Positions 15,564 through 27,351 are shown, numbered from the stretch's first letter. The stretch: DNA of 34,973 nucleotides from Nostoc sp. LEGE 06077 (GCF_015207705.1 NZ_JADEWI010000072.1:1-34973); one strand, 5' to 3'. The notes: generated by a model not told the origin, from the sequence alone. Translations and numbers: made by a program.

Positions 15564-17945
15564 ATGACTTTAGCAATCTCTCCACAAACAAAGCCTTTAA
15601 CAGACGAAGAATTGCAGAAAATCAATGCCTACTGGCGGGCGGCAAACTATTTGTCAGTAGGGCAAATATATTTACTCGACAATCCACTGCTGAGAGAACC
15701 CCTGAAAATTGAACACGTAAAACCCAGACTGTTGGGACACTGGGGAACTACACCAGGGCTGAATTTTATCTATGTTCACCTCAACCGCATCATCAAAAAA
15801 TATGATACGGACATGATATACATTGCCGGGCCTGGTCATGGCGGCCCTGGCTTAGTAGCGAACACCTACCTAGAAGGAACTTACAGCGAATACTATCCCA
15901 ACATTTCCCAAGATGCTGAGGGAATGCAGCAGCTTTTTAAACAATTCTCTTTTCCTGGTGGGATTCCTAGCCATGTCGCCCCCGAAACCCCTGGTTCAAT
16001 TCACGAAGGAGGGGAATTGGGTTATGCCCTAGTTCACGCTTACGGTGCAGCTTTTGACAATCCCGATTTGATTGTGGCGGCGGTTGTCGGTGATGGTGAA
16101 GCTGAAACTGGGGCTTTAGCTGCTAGTTGGCATTCTAATAAGTTTCTCAACCCTGTAAATGATGGGGCTGTTTTGCCGATTTTGCACCTCAATGGGTATA
16201 AAATTGCCAATCCCACATTGTTATCACGATTAAGCCATGAAGAAGTAGAAAGCTTATTTGTGGGTTATGGTTATAAACCTTACTTTGTGGAAGGTTCTGA
16301 TCCCACAGACGTGCATCAACAGATGGCAGCTACATTAGATACAATCATTACGGAAATTCAAAACATTCAAAGAGAAGCCCGCGTACATGGTTTTACAGAA
16401 CGTCCGAGCTGGCCGATGATTGTGTTACGCACCCCAAAAGGTTGGACAGGGCCAAAAGAAGTAGATGGCAAGAAAACCGAAAATTTTTGGCGATCGCATC
16501 AAGTTCCTTTTGGCGCGATCGCTCAACAACCAGAACATCTTAAACTTTTAGAAGACTGGATGAAGAGTTACAAACCCGAAGAACTCTTCGACGCAAATGG
16601 CAAACTCATTCCCGAACTCGCCGAATTAGCTCCTACCGCAATGCGGCGGATGGGCGACAATCCCCACGCCAACGGCGGTATCTTGTTGCGTGACCTGAAG
16701 ATGCCTAAATTCTCAGACTATGCCGTAAATGTCACCCAACCCGGCAAAGTTGAAGCGGAAGCTACCAGAGTCATGGGGAAATTTCTGCGGGATGTGATGA
16801 AACTCAATATGGAAAGCCGAAACTTCCGCGTTTTTGGCCCTGATGAAACAGCATCCAATCGCTTAGATGCTTTGTTTGAAGTCACAGATAGAACTTGGGT
16901 TTCGCAAATTCTGCCCGAAGACGAACACCTATCGCCCAACGGTCGGGTGATGGAGATTCTCAGCGAAACTAGTTGTCAAGGTTGGTTAGAAGGCTATCTC
17001 CTGACTGGTCGTCATGGATTCTTCTCTTGTTACGAAGCATTCATTCACATCATTGACTCCATGTTCAACCAACACGCCAAATGGTTGAAAACTACTCGTC
17101 ATATTTCCTGGCGCAGACCGATCGCTTCTCTCAATTATTTACTCACCTCTCACGTTTGGCGGCAAGACCATAACGGCTTCTCTCACCAAGACCCTGGTTT
17201 TATTGACCATGTGATTAATAAAAAATCAGAAGTAATTCGCGTCTATCTTCCCCCTGATGCCAACACCTTACTTTCCGTCACCGACCACTGTTTAAGGAGT
17301 CGTAACTACGTCAATGTCATCATTGCTGGAAAACAACCAGCGCTGCAATACCTTAACATAGACGCAGCCATTAAACACTGCACCAAAGGCATTGGTATTT
17401 GGGAATGGGCGAGTAACGACCAAGGAAGTGAACCAGATGTCGTCATGGCCTGTGCTGGTGATGTTCCCACCTTAGAAACCTTGGCTGCGGTGGATATGCT
17501 GCGTCAGTACTTCCCCGACTTAAAAGTTAGAGTTGTCAACGTCGTTGATTTGATGACATTACAACCAAAAAGTGAGCATCCTCACGGTTTGACTCCCAAA
17601 GACTTCGATACAATTTTCACAACCGATAAACCAGTTATCTTTGCTTTTCATGGCTATCCTTGGTTAATCCATCGGTTAACCTATCGCCATACCAATCATC
17701 AAAACCTCCATGTGCGTGGTTACAAAGAAGAAGGAACTACCACAACACCTTTTGATATGGTGGTTCTCAATGACCTCGATCGCTATCATTTAGTTATGGA
17801 TGTAATCGATCGCGTACCAAAACTAGGCTCAAAAGCAGCTTACGTCAAACAAAACCTCCAAGATAAGCTGATCGAACACAAACACTACATTTCCCAACAC
17901 GGCGAAGACCTCCCCGAAGTTCGCAACTGGAAGTGGCCGTATTAA
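15564..17945 (+). CDS. xfp: Phosphoketolase (xylulose-5-P/fructose-6-P)
   Basis: A 793-aa thiamine-diphosphate enzyme that cleaves xylulose-5-phosphate (and often fructose-6-phosphate) with phosphate to acetyl phosphate plus glyceraldehyde-3-phosphate (or erythrose-4-phosphate). Visible marks are GPGHGGPG (89-96), the ThDP site [16 protein letters not shown] (from about 176) with [12 protein letters not shown] after it, and the conserved central [19 protein letters not shown]. Length fits the family (about 790-830). It starts a co-directional series with gap1, pyk and tal; with ackA at 24112 it forms a phosphoketolase-acetate bypass that makes ATP from sugar phosphates. A 13-bp inverted repeat precedes it and a heptad palindrome follows it. 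Cyanobacteria often have more than one phosphoketolase gene, so this may be one of two. Confidence 0.95.
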   Translation: MTLAISPQTKPLTDEELQKINAYWRAANYLSVGQIYLLDNPLLREPLKIEHVKPRLLGHWGTTPGLNFIYVHLNRIIKKYDTDMIYIAGPGHGGPGLVANTYLEGTYSEYYPNISQDAEGMQQLFKQFSFPGGIPSHVAPETPGSIHEGGELGYALVHAYGAAFDNPDLIVAAVVGDGEAETGALAASWHSNKFLNPVNDGAVLPILHLNGYKIANPTLLSRLSHEEVESLFVGYGYKPYFVEGSDPTDVHQQMAATLDTIITEIQNIQREARVHGFTERPSWPMIVLRTPKGWTGPKEVDGKKTENFWRSHQVPFGAIAQQPEHLKLLEDWMKSYKPEELFDANGKLIPELAELAPTAMRRMGDNPHANGGILLRDLKMPKFSDYAVNVTQPGKVEAEATRVMGKFLRDVMKLNMESRNFRVFGPDETASNRLDALFEVTDRTWVSQILPEDEHLSPNGRVMEILSETSCQGWLEGYLLTGRHGFFSCYEAFIHIIDSMFNQHAKWLKTTRHISWRRPIASLNYLLTSHVWRQDHNGFSHQDPGFIDHVINKKSEVIRVYLPPDANTLLSVTDHCLRSRNYVNVIIAGKQPALQYLNIDAAIKHCTKGIGIWEWASNDQGSEPDVVMACAGDVPTLETLAAVDMLRQYFPDLKVRVVNVVDLMTLQPKSEHPHGLTPKDFDTIFTTDKPVIFAFHGYPWLIHRLTYRHTNHQNLHVRGYKEEGTTTTPFDMVVLNDLDRYHLVMDVIDRVPKLGSKAAYVKQNLQDKLIEHKHYISQHGEDLPEVRNWKWPY

Positions 17946-17949
17946 ATTT

Positions 17950-17990
17950 TGAAGTGTGAAGTATGAAGTGTGAAATTTCACACTTCATAC
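17950..17990. repeat. Heptad repeat with 30-bp perfect palindrome after xfp
   Basis: Heptads TGAAGTG, TGAAGTA, TGAAGTG run from 17950 to 17970, and 17961-17990 is a perfect 30-bp palindrome (arms begin GTATGAAGTGTG). It starts 5 bp after the xfp stop. It resembles the repeat after gap1 (19181-19239). Confidence 0.75.
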
Positions 17991-18125
17991 TTTCCTGAAA
18001 CCTTAAAAGATGTCTAGCAAAATCAATTTAGGTGTCTAAGACTGTCACGATCAACTCAGTCAGACCAAAATTAACCCAGCTAAATGCAGCGTTGAAACTA
18101 AGAACAGAACTGGGTTGTTCTCAAA

Positions 18126-19178
<1,053 letters not shown>

Positions 19179-19180
19179 AA

Positions 19181-19239
19181 AGTCTGAAGTGTGAAGTCTG
19201 AAGTATGAAATAAATACTTCAACTTTTACACTTCAGACT
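19181..19239. repeat. Heptad repeat and nested hairpin after gap1
   Basis: TGAAGTG, TGAAGTC, TGAAGTA and TGAAATA are tandem heptads (19185-19212). AGTCTGAAGTGT (19181-19192) pairs with ACACTTCAGACT (19228-19239), and TGAAGTAT inside pairs with ATACTTCA, giving a two-level hairpin 3 bp after the gap1 stop. It may stabilise or end the gap1 transcript before pyk. Confidence 0.75.
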
Positions 19240-19355
19240 GCATAAAAAAGTGTTTTTACATACAAAAGGAGTGATATGAAGCACAAGTGATATGGATGCA
19301 GTAAGCAATTGCCCAAGGCATTTATATCGCAATATATACCTGAACCCTAATCCCT

Positions 19356-20786
19356 ATGCGTCGAACCAAAATTATTTGCACTGTTGGCCCTGCTAGTTCT
19401 GCACCGGAAAAGCTGCAAGCCCTTGTCGAAGCTGGTATGAATGTAGCGAGGTTAAACTTTTCACACGGCGCTCATGAATTTCACGGACAAACGGCTCAGT
19501 ATTTACGGCAAATTAGTGCCGAACGCCAAAAGCCAGTGGCAATTATGCAAGACCTTTGCGGCCCCAAGATTCGCTTGGGAACTTTACCACCAGAAGGGCT
19601 AAATGTCGAAGCTGGTGAAGAAGTCACATTTGTCTTGCAGGAAAAAGGCAATAGTATCGACGAACTGCCTTTACCCTTGCCAACTTTGTTCGCAATGGTT
19701 AGACCGGGGGAACCGATTTTAATTAATGATGGACGCGTCAAATTAATTGTCACCGATCGCGATGCTGATAAAATTCGGGCTTTGGTGAAAATTGGCGGTT
19801 TAATTTCCACCCACAAGGGAGTTAATTTGCCAGAAACACCATTACCAGTGAGTTCGATCACCGAAAAAGACTTGATGGATCTACGCTTTGGCATTCAGTT
19901 GGGTGTAGATTTTGCGGCGGTTTCCTTTGTGCGATCGCCCCAAGATTTAGAACCAGCCCAGCGAATGATTGAAGCCGCCGGGGCTTCTATACGTTTAATT
20001 GCCAAAATCGAAAGACCAGAGGCAGTTGAGCGTTTTGACGCTATCTTACAAGCCGCTGACGGCATCATGATTGCCCGTGGCGATTTAGGTGTAGAAGTGC
20101 CAATTCACGAAGTTCCCCTGATTCAAAAGGATATTATTCGCCGTTGTAATCAGGCAGGCAAACCAGTGATTACCGCTACCCAAATGCTGGAGTCGATGAT
20201 TAATTCACCCGACCCCACCCGCGCCGAAGCCACCGACGTTGCTAACTCCATTTTTGATGGTACTGATGCCGTCATGCTATCTGGAGAAACAGCCGTCGGA
20301 CAATATCCTGTAGCGGCAGTGCAAATTATGCACAACATCGCTGTACGGACAGAACAGGCTTTGCAAGAAGGTGGTAAGCATTCTTGGTGTCACGAAGCAG
20401 GCAGTCTCAGCGTTACCGAATCGGTGGCAGAAGCAGTATGTCGCATCGCTTATGAAACAGGCGCAAAGGCAATTCTTTGTAATACTACATCTGGCAGTAC
20501 CGCCAAATTAGTTTCAAAATACCGTCCTTCCGCGCCAATTATTGCCCTCACCCCGGATGAAAATTCCTATCGCCAATTAGCGCTTTCTTGGGGAGTAGAA
20601 GCTATATTCATTCCCCCAGTTCATAACGCTGAAGAAATGTTTATTAATGTCGTCAACACAGTGTCAAACACGGGTTTGGTGAATGAAGGCGATAAAGTTG
20701 TCATTACTTCCGGCGTTCCAATTGGTAAATCAGGCACAACTAGTTTAATCAAAGTGCATTCTATTGGACAGCCAATTCTGGCGTGA
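19356..20786 (+). CDS. pyk: Pyruvate kinase
   Basis: A 476-aa pyruvate kinase converting phosphoenolpyruvate and ADP to pyruvate and ATP, the last step of glycolysis. Family marks are RRTKIICTVGPAS at the start, ARLNFSHG, the B-domain with ILINDGRVKL, VDFAAVSFVRSP, IAKIERPE with catalytic Lys217, GIMIARGDLGVEVP (236-249), the effector and metal region ITATQMLESMI, and DGTDAVMLSGETA. The C-terminal domain is complete and of normal length, without the extra PEP-utiliser domain seen in some bacterial enzymes. An in-frame TGA 15 nt upstream fixes ATG at 19356 as the start; no good ribosome site is visible. It is co-directional with gap1 (177 bp upstream) and tal (147 bp downstream). Confidence 0.95.
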   Translation: MRRTKIICTVGPASSAPEKLQALVEAGMNVARLNFSHGAHEFHGQTAQYLRQISAERQKPVAIMQDLCGPKIRLGTLPPEGLNVEAGEEVTFVLQEKGNSIDELPLPLPTLFAMVRPGEPILINDGRVKLIVTDRDADKIRALVKIGGLISTHKGVNLPETPLPVSSITEKDLMDLRFGIQLGVDFAAVSFVRSPQDLEPAQRMIEAAGASIRLIAKIERPEAVERFDAILQAADGIMIARGDLGVEVPIHEVPLIQKDIIRRCNQAGKPVITATQMLESMINSPDPTRAEATDVANSIFDGTDAVMLSGETAVGQYPVAAVQIMHNIAVRTEQALQEGGKHSWCHEAGSLSVTESVAEAVCRIAYETGAKAILCNTTSGSTAKLVSKYRPSAPIIALTPDENSYRQLALSWGVEAIFIPPVHNAEEMFINVVNTVSNTGLVNEGDKVVITSGVPIGKSGTTSLIKVHSIGQPILA

Positions 20787-20933
20787 CGTAACTAGAATAA
20801 GGCTAAGGCTTCAGTCAGCAAAAGGCAATGATGAAGAAAAGTTGCCAAAATCAGAATTTTAGCAACCGTAGAGAGTGTAAATACATAGGGGAATTAGGTA
20901 AATCCTACACAAATCACCATCACGGAGTTTTTT

Positions 20934-21932
20934 ATGTCTAAAAATTTACTAGAACAGTTGCGGGAATTTACTGTAGTTGTTGCTGATACTGGCGATATTA
21001 AAGCCATTGAAAAATTTACACCTAGAGACGCTACCACCAATCCTTCCTTGATTACGGCTGCGGCACAGATGCCAGAGTATCAAGACATTGTTGATGAGAC
21101 TTTATTGCAAGCCAAAAAAGATGCTGGTGCAGGTGCTAGTCAAGCCCAAATTGTTTCTCTAGCATTTGACCGTTTGGCAGTATCTTTTGGTTTGAAGATT
21201 TTGCAAATCATCCCCGGTCGCGTTTCCACAGAAGTAGATGCGCGTTTGTCTTACGATACTGAAGCAACAGTGACCAAAGGTAGAGAAATCATTGCTCAGT
21301 ATAAAGCCGCTGGTATTGGCCCTGAAAGAATTTTGATTAAAATTGCTAGTACCTGGGAAGGAATTAAAGCAGCAGAAATTCTCGAAAAAGAAGGCATTCA
21401 CTGTAACTTAACTCTATTGTTTGGTTTACATCAAGCGATCGCTTGTGCAGAAGCAGGCGTTACCTTAATTTCTCCTTTCGTCGGTCGAATTCTTGACTGG
21501 TACAAGAAATCCACCGGACGCGACAGCTACCCATCTGCTGAAGATCCAGGTGTAGTATCTGTCACCACAATTTATAACTACTATAAAAAGTTCGGTCATA
21601 AAACCGAAGTTATGGGCGCAAGCTTCCGCAACGTTGGCGAAATCACCGAGTTGGCAGGTTGCGACTTGCTAACCATTTCTCCTTCTTTGTTGGGTGAATT
21701 GCAAGCCACTATTGGCGAACTACCCCGCAAACTTGATCCTTCCAAGGCCGCCAGCATGGAAATTGAAAAAATCTCCATCGACAAAGCTACCTTCGAAAAA
21801 ATGCACACCGAAGACCGTATGGCTTACGACAAATTAGATGAAGGTATCAAAGGATTTACCAAAGCCTTAGAAGACCTGGAAAAATTATTGGCAGACAGAC
21901 TATCTAGTTTAGAAGTAGTCGCCAGCCATTAA
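20934..21932 (+). CDS. tal: Transaldolase (TalB type)
   Basis: A 332-aa class I transaldolase that moves a dihydroxyacetone unit between sedoheptulose-7-phosphate and glyceraldehyde-3-phosphate in the non-oxidative pentose phosphate pathway. Marks are [13 protein letters not shown] near the N-terminus, [11 protein letters not shown] with the Schiff-base Lys136, [18 protein letters not shown] and [14 protein letters not shown]. Length matches the single-domain TalA/TalB class, with no fused glucose-6-phosphate isomerase or EF-hand. A GGAG ribosome site lies 7 nt before the ATG. It links pentose phosphates to the phosphoketolase and lower glycolysis enzymes of this cluster. Confidence 0.95.
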   Translation: MSKNLLEQLREFTVVVADTGDIKAIEKFTPRDATTNPSLITAAAQMPEYQDIVDETLLQAKKDAGAGASQAQIVSLAFDRLAVSFGLKILQIIPGRVSTEVDARLSYDTEATVTKGREIIAQYKAAGIGPERILIKIASTWEGIKAAEILEKEGIHCNLTLLFGLHQAIACAEAGVTLISPFVGRILDWYKKSTGRDSYPSAEDPGVVSVTTIYNYYKKFGHKTEVMGASFRNVGEITELAGCDLLTISPSLLGELQATIGELPRKLDPSKAASMEIEKISIDKATFEKMHTEDRMAYDKLDEGIKGFTKALEDLEKLLADRLSSLEVVASH

Positions 21933-21951
21933 AATTTAGATTCTATGATCA

Positions 21952-22006
21952 AATCCCACATTCTGTATCTCCAATTAATCCAAAGGAGAAGGCGGAATGT
22001 GGGATT
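21952..22006. terminator. Inverted repeat between tal and the deaminase gene
   Basis: AATCCCACATTC (21952-21963) and GAATGTGGGATT (21995-22006) are perfect 12-bp complements with a 31-nt loop, centred between two convergent stops. There is no clear U run; a bidirectional terminator is likely but not certain. Confidence 0.55.
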
Positions 22007-22028
22007 AAAGCATTTTGGTGAAAGTCAA

Positions 22029-23600
22029 TCAAAGCCAGTTTTGCAAAGACTCAAACCGAGTAAATTCCGACTCTAGTTGCCATTGACTTCGTGCGCGATC
22101 GCTCTTTTGCAAAAAAGCACTGCACCCTGGAGAAACAGAGGTATTATCAGGGGTATCGCTGGCACAAGCTGGAACCATTGTTTTAAACTCAGACGACTTC
22201 CAGAGACTATTTCCGGCAGCGAAACTATATTCTAAGCTATTGCGAGCCAGTCGCTTGAGGTCTTTATATGCCAGCCCATATCTGGTTGCTGCTAACAGAT
22301 ACTCATGACTCAAATCGATGCGAGAAATGCCTTCATCATCGGAAGCCAGGGTCATTGGTACTCCAGCTTTCCAATACTCCATAAAAGGATGCTGATTTCC
22401 CTGGACATTCAAAATGACTTCATTACTGGTTAGGCAAATTTCAACCAACACGCCGCGTTGCTGCATTTGCTTCATCAACTCGAAGGGACGCTCTTCAAAC
22501 AGAATATCCACACCATGTCCAATGCGAGATGCCTGTGCTACTTCTACAGCTTGCCGAATATGAAAACGTAAATGCTCAGTGGGAACTAACCCCAAGGTTA
22601 ACTCTCCGGCATGAAGTGAAACCTTAACATTGGGATATTGACGTTTGAGAAATTGTAGCATCTGCATTTGCAGGGTGTAGTCACGGAGTGCGATCGGGTG
22701 ATCCTCTGGGGCGACGAGATTGATTCCAACTACCTGCTTGGACGATGAAGCCAGTGCAAAGGCATAAGCTAACTGAGCAAATACTTCCACAGGTGATTTT
22801 GTTCTGGTCGTTTGTTGCAAATAGCGCACCGTTACTGTACATCCAGGCTGTGGCGATGAAGTGCCGCAACCGAGTGTTTTGGTAACTTCACCCTCCAACT
22901 GTGTTAATTGCTGACTGCCGAGTGTCACTAGCTCGGTTAATCCTCGCTTGAGCAATTGCTCGTGCATCGCTTGAAAATCTTGATTCCAGCCCACTTCACG
23001 CCCTAGTTGCCGAACCTCACTCCCCTGAACAGTCAGCATTAACTCTAGATAGTTAATATGTTGCGAAGCTGCCCGATTTGCTACTGACGCAACCATATCA
23101 TCCCGACGACTCATAGAGTCGGATATTGTCCCAAAACCACTAAAAGCCTCAAAAAATTGGTCGTGTCCAGATTTTCCAGCAAATTGGAGGTTACGAGTAG
23201 ACCAACGATTGATGAGGGAATCATAAACAGATGTTCGGTTTAACAGTTCTGAGGCGGGAAAATAGCTACTGTCCTGACCGCAAGCCTTGGGTTCAACTAC
23301 AGTCCCCGCTTTTGGATTCACACAATACCCATCGGTTGCAGCCCAATCCAGATAATGTTCTGCATACACAGCCCCGCTGAGATGACTGTGAATATCTCCT
23401 CCCTTCGGCATTCGCTGTACAAATGCTCGTAAAGCGGCTGGCTGGGAGCGATGGGCTTCAAACCAACTAGCAGCTTGAGCTTCATTCTGAGTTGAGGATG
23501 GCTGCGAATTAGATGGGACTTGGGCTGCTACACTGAAGATAAAACAGCTAGAACTCGTTAATACTCCTAAAAAGAAATATAAGGGCGCTCGTCTATGCAT
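22029..23600 (-). CDS. Exported adenosine deaminase-like metal hydrolase
   Basis: A 523-aa amidohydrolase-fold enzyme, likely deaminating adenosine or a related nucleoside outside the cytoplasm. A signal peptide (FFLGVLTSSSCFIFSVAAQ) is cleaved near residue 26. The metal and catalytic motifs of the ADA family are all present: MPKGGDIHSHLSG with His71 and His73, SLHAGEL (His330, Glu333), RIGHGVDI (His362) and LASDDEGIS (Asp421, Asp422). The N-terminal extension before HSH and a Cys-containing insertion make it longer than cytoplasmic ADA (about 340 aa), like the secreted ADGF/CECR1-type group. It faces tal and lies between tal and ackA on the other strand, so it is an insertion into the carbon cluster. 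A role in nucleoside salvage is inferred. Confidence 0.85.
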   Translation of the reverse strand: MHRRAPLYFFLGVLTSSSCFIFSVAAQVPSNSQPSSTQNEAQAASWFEAHRSQPAALRAFVQRMPKGGDIHSHLSGAVYAEHYLDWAATDGYCVNPKAGTVVEPKACGQDSSYFPASELLNRTSVYDSLINRWSTRNLQFAGKSGHDQFFEAFSGFGTISDSMSRRDDMVASVANRAASQHINYLELMLTVQGSEVRQLGREVGWNQDFQAMHEQLLKRGLTELVTLGSQQLTQLEGEVTKTLGCGTSSPQPGCTVTVRYLQQTTRTKSPVEVFAQLAYAFALASSSKQVVGINLVAPEDHPIALRDYTLQMQMLQFLKRQYPNVKVSLHAGELTLGLVPTEHLRFHIRQAVEVAQASRIGHGVDILFEERPFELMKQMQQRGVLVEICLTSNEVILNVQGNQHPFMEYWKAGVPMTLASDDEGISRIDLSHEYLLAATRYGLAYKDLKRLARNSLEYSFAAGNSLWKSSEFKTMVPACASDTPDNTSVSPGCSAFLQKSDRARSQWQLESEFTRFESLQNWL

Positions 23601-24111
23601 ATAGATTTATTTTTTTGTAAAACATTGACAGAATTATCTGGTCAAATTGCCGCATCATTTTAGCGTTGCTCTGCGTTAACACGCATTTAAACAGGATTTA
23701 GATTATTTTGCTGGAAGTGCATCAAAAGTTTTAGCCAACGCTTAGATGCTTAGAATACAGCAAAAAACATCTCGATTAATATTAGATGAAAGTCTATTGC
23801 ATTTCTGATGAAACTTTGCTTTTGCGACTAAATTTCGATTATTCCGCAGTATAACCACTAAATTTGGTTGATTCTTAGCCGGTTGAAAAAGACTGAAGGC
23901 GATCGCATTGACCTCAGCGAGACAGAGGTGTGGTAAGTTAAGCCAAAATCAAGCCACAATTACCGCGCAAGTACCATGAAGATCAAACAGCCTTCGTTAC
24001 CACCATGTTTGATATGTATACCTTGCCAAATGACTTTCCCGGATGTGATTTCCTAGCAAAAACCTGAATATCTAGAACAAAAGATGGGTAAGGATATAAG
24101 GTATAAAGCCA
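23601..24111. other. Divergent intergenic region upstream of ackA
   Basis: 511 bp separating divergent genes. There is a HIP1 site at about 23901. I see no gene, strong hairpin or RNA. It should contain the promoters of ackA and of the deaminase gene. Confidence 0.4.
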
Positions 24112-25338
24112 ATGAAAGTACTGATATTAAATGCTGGTTCTAGCAGCCAAAAAAGTTGTCTGTATGAAATAGCCGATGATGCTTTACCACCAGAAGCACC
24201 TGAACCTCTGTGGGAAGGCAAAGTTAACTGGACTCAAGACCGGGGTGTGGCGGAAATTGAGGTTAAAACCGCTTCCGGCGCAACCTTGCATGAATCTATC
24301 TATGGTGATTCACGCCAAGCCCACGTTGCTTATATGCTTTATACTCTTAGCCGTGGTGCGACTAAAGTAATCAGCCAACTGTCAGAAATTGATGTGGTGG
24401 GACATCGGGTAGTTCACGGAGGACAAGATTACCGCCATAGTGTGGTGATTACGGAAGAAGTAAAACAAGCGATCGCACGTCTTTCCAATCTCGCCCCAGC
24501 CCACAACCCAGCAGCCTTAGAAGGAATCGAAGCAATTGAAAAAAGTTTAGGCGAAGTTCCCCAAGTAGCAGTATTTGATACTGGGTTTCATTCCACCCTC
24601 CCAGATGCGGCGGCGATTTATCCCGGCCCTTATGAATGGGTGGAACAAGGTATCCGCCGCTATGGCTTTCACGGTATCAGTCATCAATATTGTGCTGGAA
24701 GGGCGGCGCAAGTTCTTGGGAGAGATTTAGCATCGTTGCGAATTATTAGTTGTCACTTAGGTAATGGTTGTTCGTTAGCAGCGATTAAAGATGGTCGCAG
24801 TATTGATACAACAATGGGTTTCACACCTTTAGACGGGTTAATGATGGGGAGTCGTTGCGGTTCCATCGACCCAGGAATTTTAATTTACCTACTGCGTCAA
24901 TCTAATTACTCAGCAGAAAGCTTGGATTATGTCTTAAATAAAGCATCAGGCTTACGTGGAATTTCGGGAGTATCCAGTGATTTGCCTAAAGTTATCGAAG
25001 CGATCGCCCAAGGTAATGACCGCGCCCAACTCGCTTGGGATATTTACGTCCATCGCCTGCGCTCAGGGATTGGTTCTATGCTTGCTAGTTTGGGAGGATT
25101 AGATGTATTGTTATTTACCGCAGGTATAGGTGAAAAATCTGCCGGAATTCGCCAAGCTGTCTGCGAAGCCTTGGGATTTTTAGGCTTGAAAATTGACCTA
25201 GAAAAAAATCAAAATAAACCTGTTGATCAAGATATCGCCACACCTGATTCTACAGTGCGGGTGTTAGTGATACATACCCAAGAAGATTGGGCGATCGCAC
25301 AATCTTCTTGGCAAATCATGAAAGACAATACTAAATAG
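24112..25338 (+). CDS. ackA: Acetate kinase
   Basis: A 408-aa acetate kinase that converts acetyl phosphate and ADP to acetate and ATP. It begins with MKVLILNAGSSSQKS, the phosphate-1 loop, and continues with GHRVVHGG, VFDTGFHSTLP, RYGFHGISHQY, SCHLGNGCSLAAIKDG, TMGFTPLDGLMMGSRCGSID and FTAGIGEKS, the full ASKHA set. Its substrate is the product of the phosphoketolase encoded 6 kb upstream, so together they give fermentative or mixotrophic ATP. There is no adjacent phosphotransacetylase. The stop lies 12 bp before the stop of the convergent ankyrin gene, leaving no room for separate terminators. Confidence 0.95.
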   Translation: MKVLILNAGSSSQKSCLYEIADDALPPEAPEPLWEGKVNWTQDRGVAEIEVKTASGATLHESIYGDSRQAHVAYMLYTLSRGATKVISQLSEIDVVGHRVVHGGQDYRHSVVITEEVKQAIARLSNLAPAHNPAALEGIEAIEKSLGEVPQVAVFDTGFHSTLPDAAAIYPGPYEWVEQGIRRYGFHGISHQYCAGRAAQVLGRDLASLRIISCHLGNGCSLAAIKDGRSIDTTMGFTPLDGLMMGSRCGSIDPGILIYLLRQSNYSAESLDYVLNKASGLRGISGVSSDLPKVIEAIAQGNDRAQLAWDIYVHRLRSGIGSMLASLGGLDVLLFTAGIGEKSAGIRQAVCEALGFLGLKIDLEKNQNKPVDQDIATPDSTVRVLVIHTQEDWAIAQSSWQIMKDNTK

Positions 25339-25350
25339 TTAGAAAAGTTT

Positions 25351-27351
25351 TTAGTAAGTCGCACCAGCTTTGAGCAAAATCTTCTTAATCACCTGATGTT
25401 TCTGTCCTGTATTTTCAGCAAAATATAAGGCTGTTTCACCATTTTCTGTTCTGCTGTTAACATTTGCACCAGCACGGATTAAGGTTCGCATTGCCCAAGG
25501 TTTGGAGCGGATAACGGCTTTCATGAGCGGAGTTAAACCATCTGTGTCAGAGAACTGGTTAATGTCTATCCCAGAAGCTACCAAAATATTAATTAACCTG
25601 ACATTACCACTCTCTGCTGCCTGATAAATTTCCGTTCCTTTCCAAGAACCATATTCAGCACCAGCTTTCAGCAAGATTTTTGCAAAAATTGGTCGAATAC
25701 TCGAATCTAAAACAGCATGGTTCAAAGCTGTGTATCCTTCTTGGTCTTTATAGTTGAGGTCAGCACCAGCACCAATCAAAGCCCGCAATGCCCTAGCTTG
25801 AAAAGCATAAATGCCAATTGCTGACATCAAAGGTGTTTGCCCATCTTCATTGAGGCGGTTTAAATCTGCGCCTAATTCTGCCAGCAACTTGATCATTTTC
25901 ACATTGCCACAATTAACTGCACAATGAACAGCAGTGCTACCATCTTCATTTAAAGAATTAATATCTAAACCTTGTGCAACTAACTCACGCACTGTATTTG
26001 TATCACTTTCAAAAACAGCATCAAAGAATTTTTGTAAGGATTGATTTTCTCGTCGCTGTTTGCGAATTACTGCTTTTGGTAATTCTCTTTGGGCGTAGTC
26101 AAGTTCTTGAGGATCTGTAATTAAAGGGCGCAAGTAATCACAAACTTCCTGATATCCTCCATAAACTGCGGCTGAAAGCGGACTCATGTAACCATCATAG
26201 TCAATCCATAGATTCGGATCTGCGCCTGTTTCTACCAAGTAACGGACAATTCTTACTTCTCCTGTTCTAGCAGCAGCAATCAAAGGTGTACCCCATTCTG
26301 TGCGGCAATTCAAGTAAGCACCAGCCTCAATCAAAACTTCTAGAATTTTGATATCTCTACTCCAGACTCCATAAGCCACAGCATTAGATAGAGCATGAAT
26401 ATCAAATTTCTGTAATGCTAATATCTGTTGTACAATATTCAGCCTTCCCAAGCTGGCAGCCATTTCTAAAGCTTCTTTAAAATAGCGAGTTTTATAGTTT
26501 TCCGAGGTTGCGGTAATAGCTCGCACTAAAGTTGTTTTCAGTTCTATATCAGTTTCATCTAATAACCACTGTGGTTGCCATTGATAAGGGTGATTTTCTC
26601 CATATTGCATTGGCAGCGTTACGCCGTGGTAAGAATAAAGCCCAGTGCCATCAATAAATTTAATTGCCGCTTCTCCTTCGGCATGGAGGAGATTTTCGGA
26701 ATCAAACAAAAACTGAGTTGGGCGATCGCAAACTAAACAAATGTTTTCAAAAGGAATAATCCAACCACACGATTGAACAAGTTGCTGAAATACTTCCCAG
26801 GCAGATTTATCATAAGGCTCAAATAGTGTATGACTGACTACAGAGAAATGAAAATCGAAGAATCCACCCTCACAGGCATACCAGTGAAGTGGAACAAACC
26901 AATAAAAGTCATACCAAGATGAAAAGGGTTCTGATTTACCTTCTAAAAAGTAATTTTTTAAACTCTCCGATAACTGCCTGTCTATTTCTGAATTGGCATC
27001 TGGTCGCAATTGAGAACTAATAAATTGATCCCAATGTCCAATAGAATTTTCATTGTTGATATAGAATTTCTTGTGCAGCTTACCTATTAATTGATTTGCG
27101 AATGATAAACCATCGTCAGTAAAATGAGGACTTTCATATAGGGGCTTCGCTACTGTTACTGCTGTATATAAACTATCGAATAATTGAATTTTTGGGGTTT
27201 GTAATTTCAGCAACTCATAAACAGATTGAACTGCTGCAATAGCTTTTTGAGGGTCAATTCGATTAGTAAAAAATGCTATTTCCTGCCATTTTTCTCGGTA
27301 ACTTGGCATTAAAGATTCTTGTTCCGGTGTGATTTCATCAATGAACGCCAT
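25351..27351 (-). CDS. DUF6745-like N-terminus fused to ankyrin repeats
   Basis: A 666-aa cytoplasmic protein. Residues about 1-285 contain VCDRPTQFLFDSENLLHAEG and YSYHGVTLP, which resemble the RPT...LHNEEGPA...YAWHGV pattern of DUF6745 proteins (from memory; no known function). From about 290 to the end ankyrin repeats run. Clear units start near AVAYGVWSRDIKILEVLIEA, GTPLIAAARTGEVRIVRYLV, GSTAVHCAVNCGNVKMIKLL, GQTPLMSAIGIY, GYTALNHAVL, GLTPLMKAVI and GETALYFAENTG, with a break of about 50 residues (410-460). Ankyrin domains bind proteins; the partner is unknown. It is convergent with ackA. A palindromic element lies just upstream of its start (27420-27573). Confidence 0.8.
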   Translation of the reverse strand: MAFIDEITPEQESLMPSYREKWQEIAFFTNRIDPQKAIAAVQSVYELLKLQTPKIQLFDSLYTAVTVAKPLYESPHFTDDGLSFANQLIGKLHKKFYINNENSIGHWDQFISSQLRPDANSEIDRQLSESLKNYFLEGKSEPFSSWYDFYWFVPLHWYACEGGFFDFHFSVVSHTLFEPYDKSAWEVFQQLVQSCGWIIPFENICLVCDRPTQFLFDSENLLHAEGEAAIKFIDGTGLYSYHGVTLPMQYGENHPYQWQPQWLLDETDIELKTTLVRAITATSENYKTRYFKEALEMAASLGRLNIVQQILALQKFDIHALSNAVAYGVWSRDIKILEVLIEAGAYLNCRTEWGTPLIAAARTGEVRIVRYLVETGADPNLWIDYDGYMSPLSAAVYGGYQEVCDYLRPLITDPQELDYAQRELPKAVIRKQRRENQSLQKFFDAVFESDTNTVRELVAQGLDINSLNEDGSTAVHCAVNCGNVKMIKLLAELGADLNRLNEDGQTPLMSAIGIYAFQARALRALIGAGADLNYKDQEGYTALNHAVLDSSIRPIFAKILLKAGAEYGSWKGTEIYQAAESGNVRLINILVASGIDINQFSDTDGLTPLMKAVIRSKPWAMRTLIRAGANVNSRTENGETALYFAENTGQKHQVIKKILLKAGATY

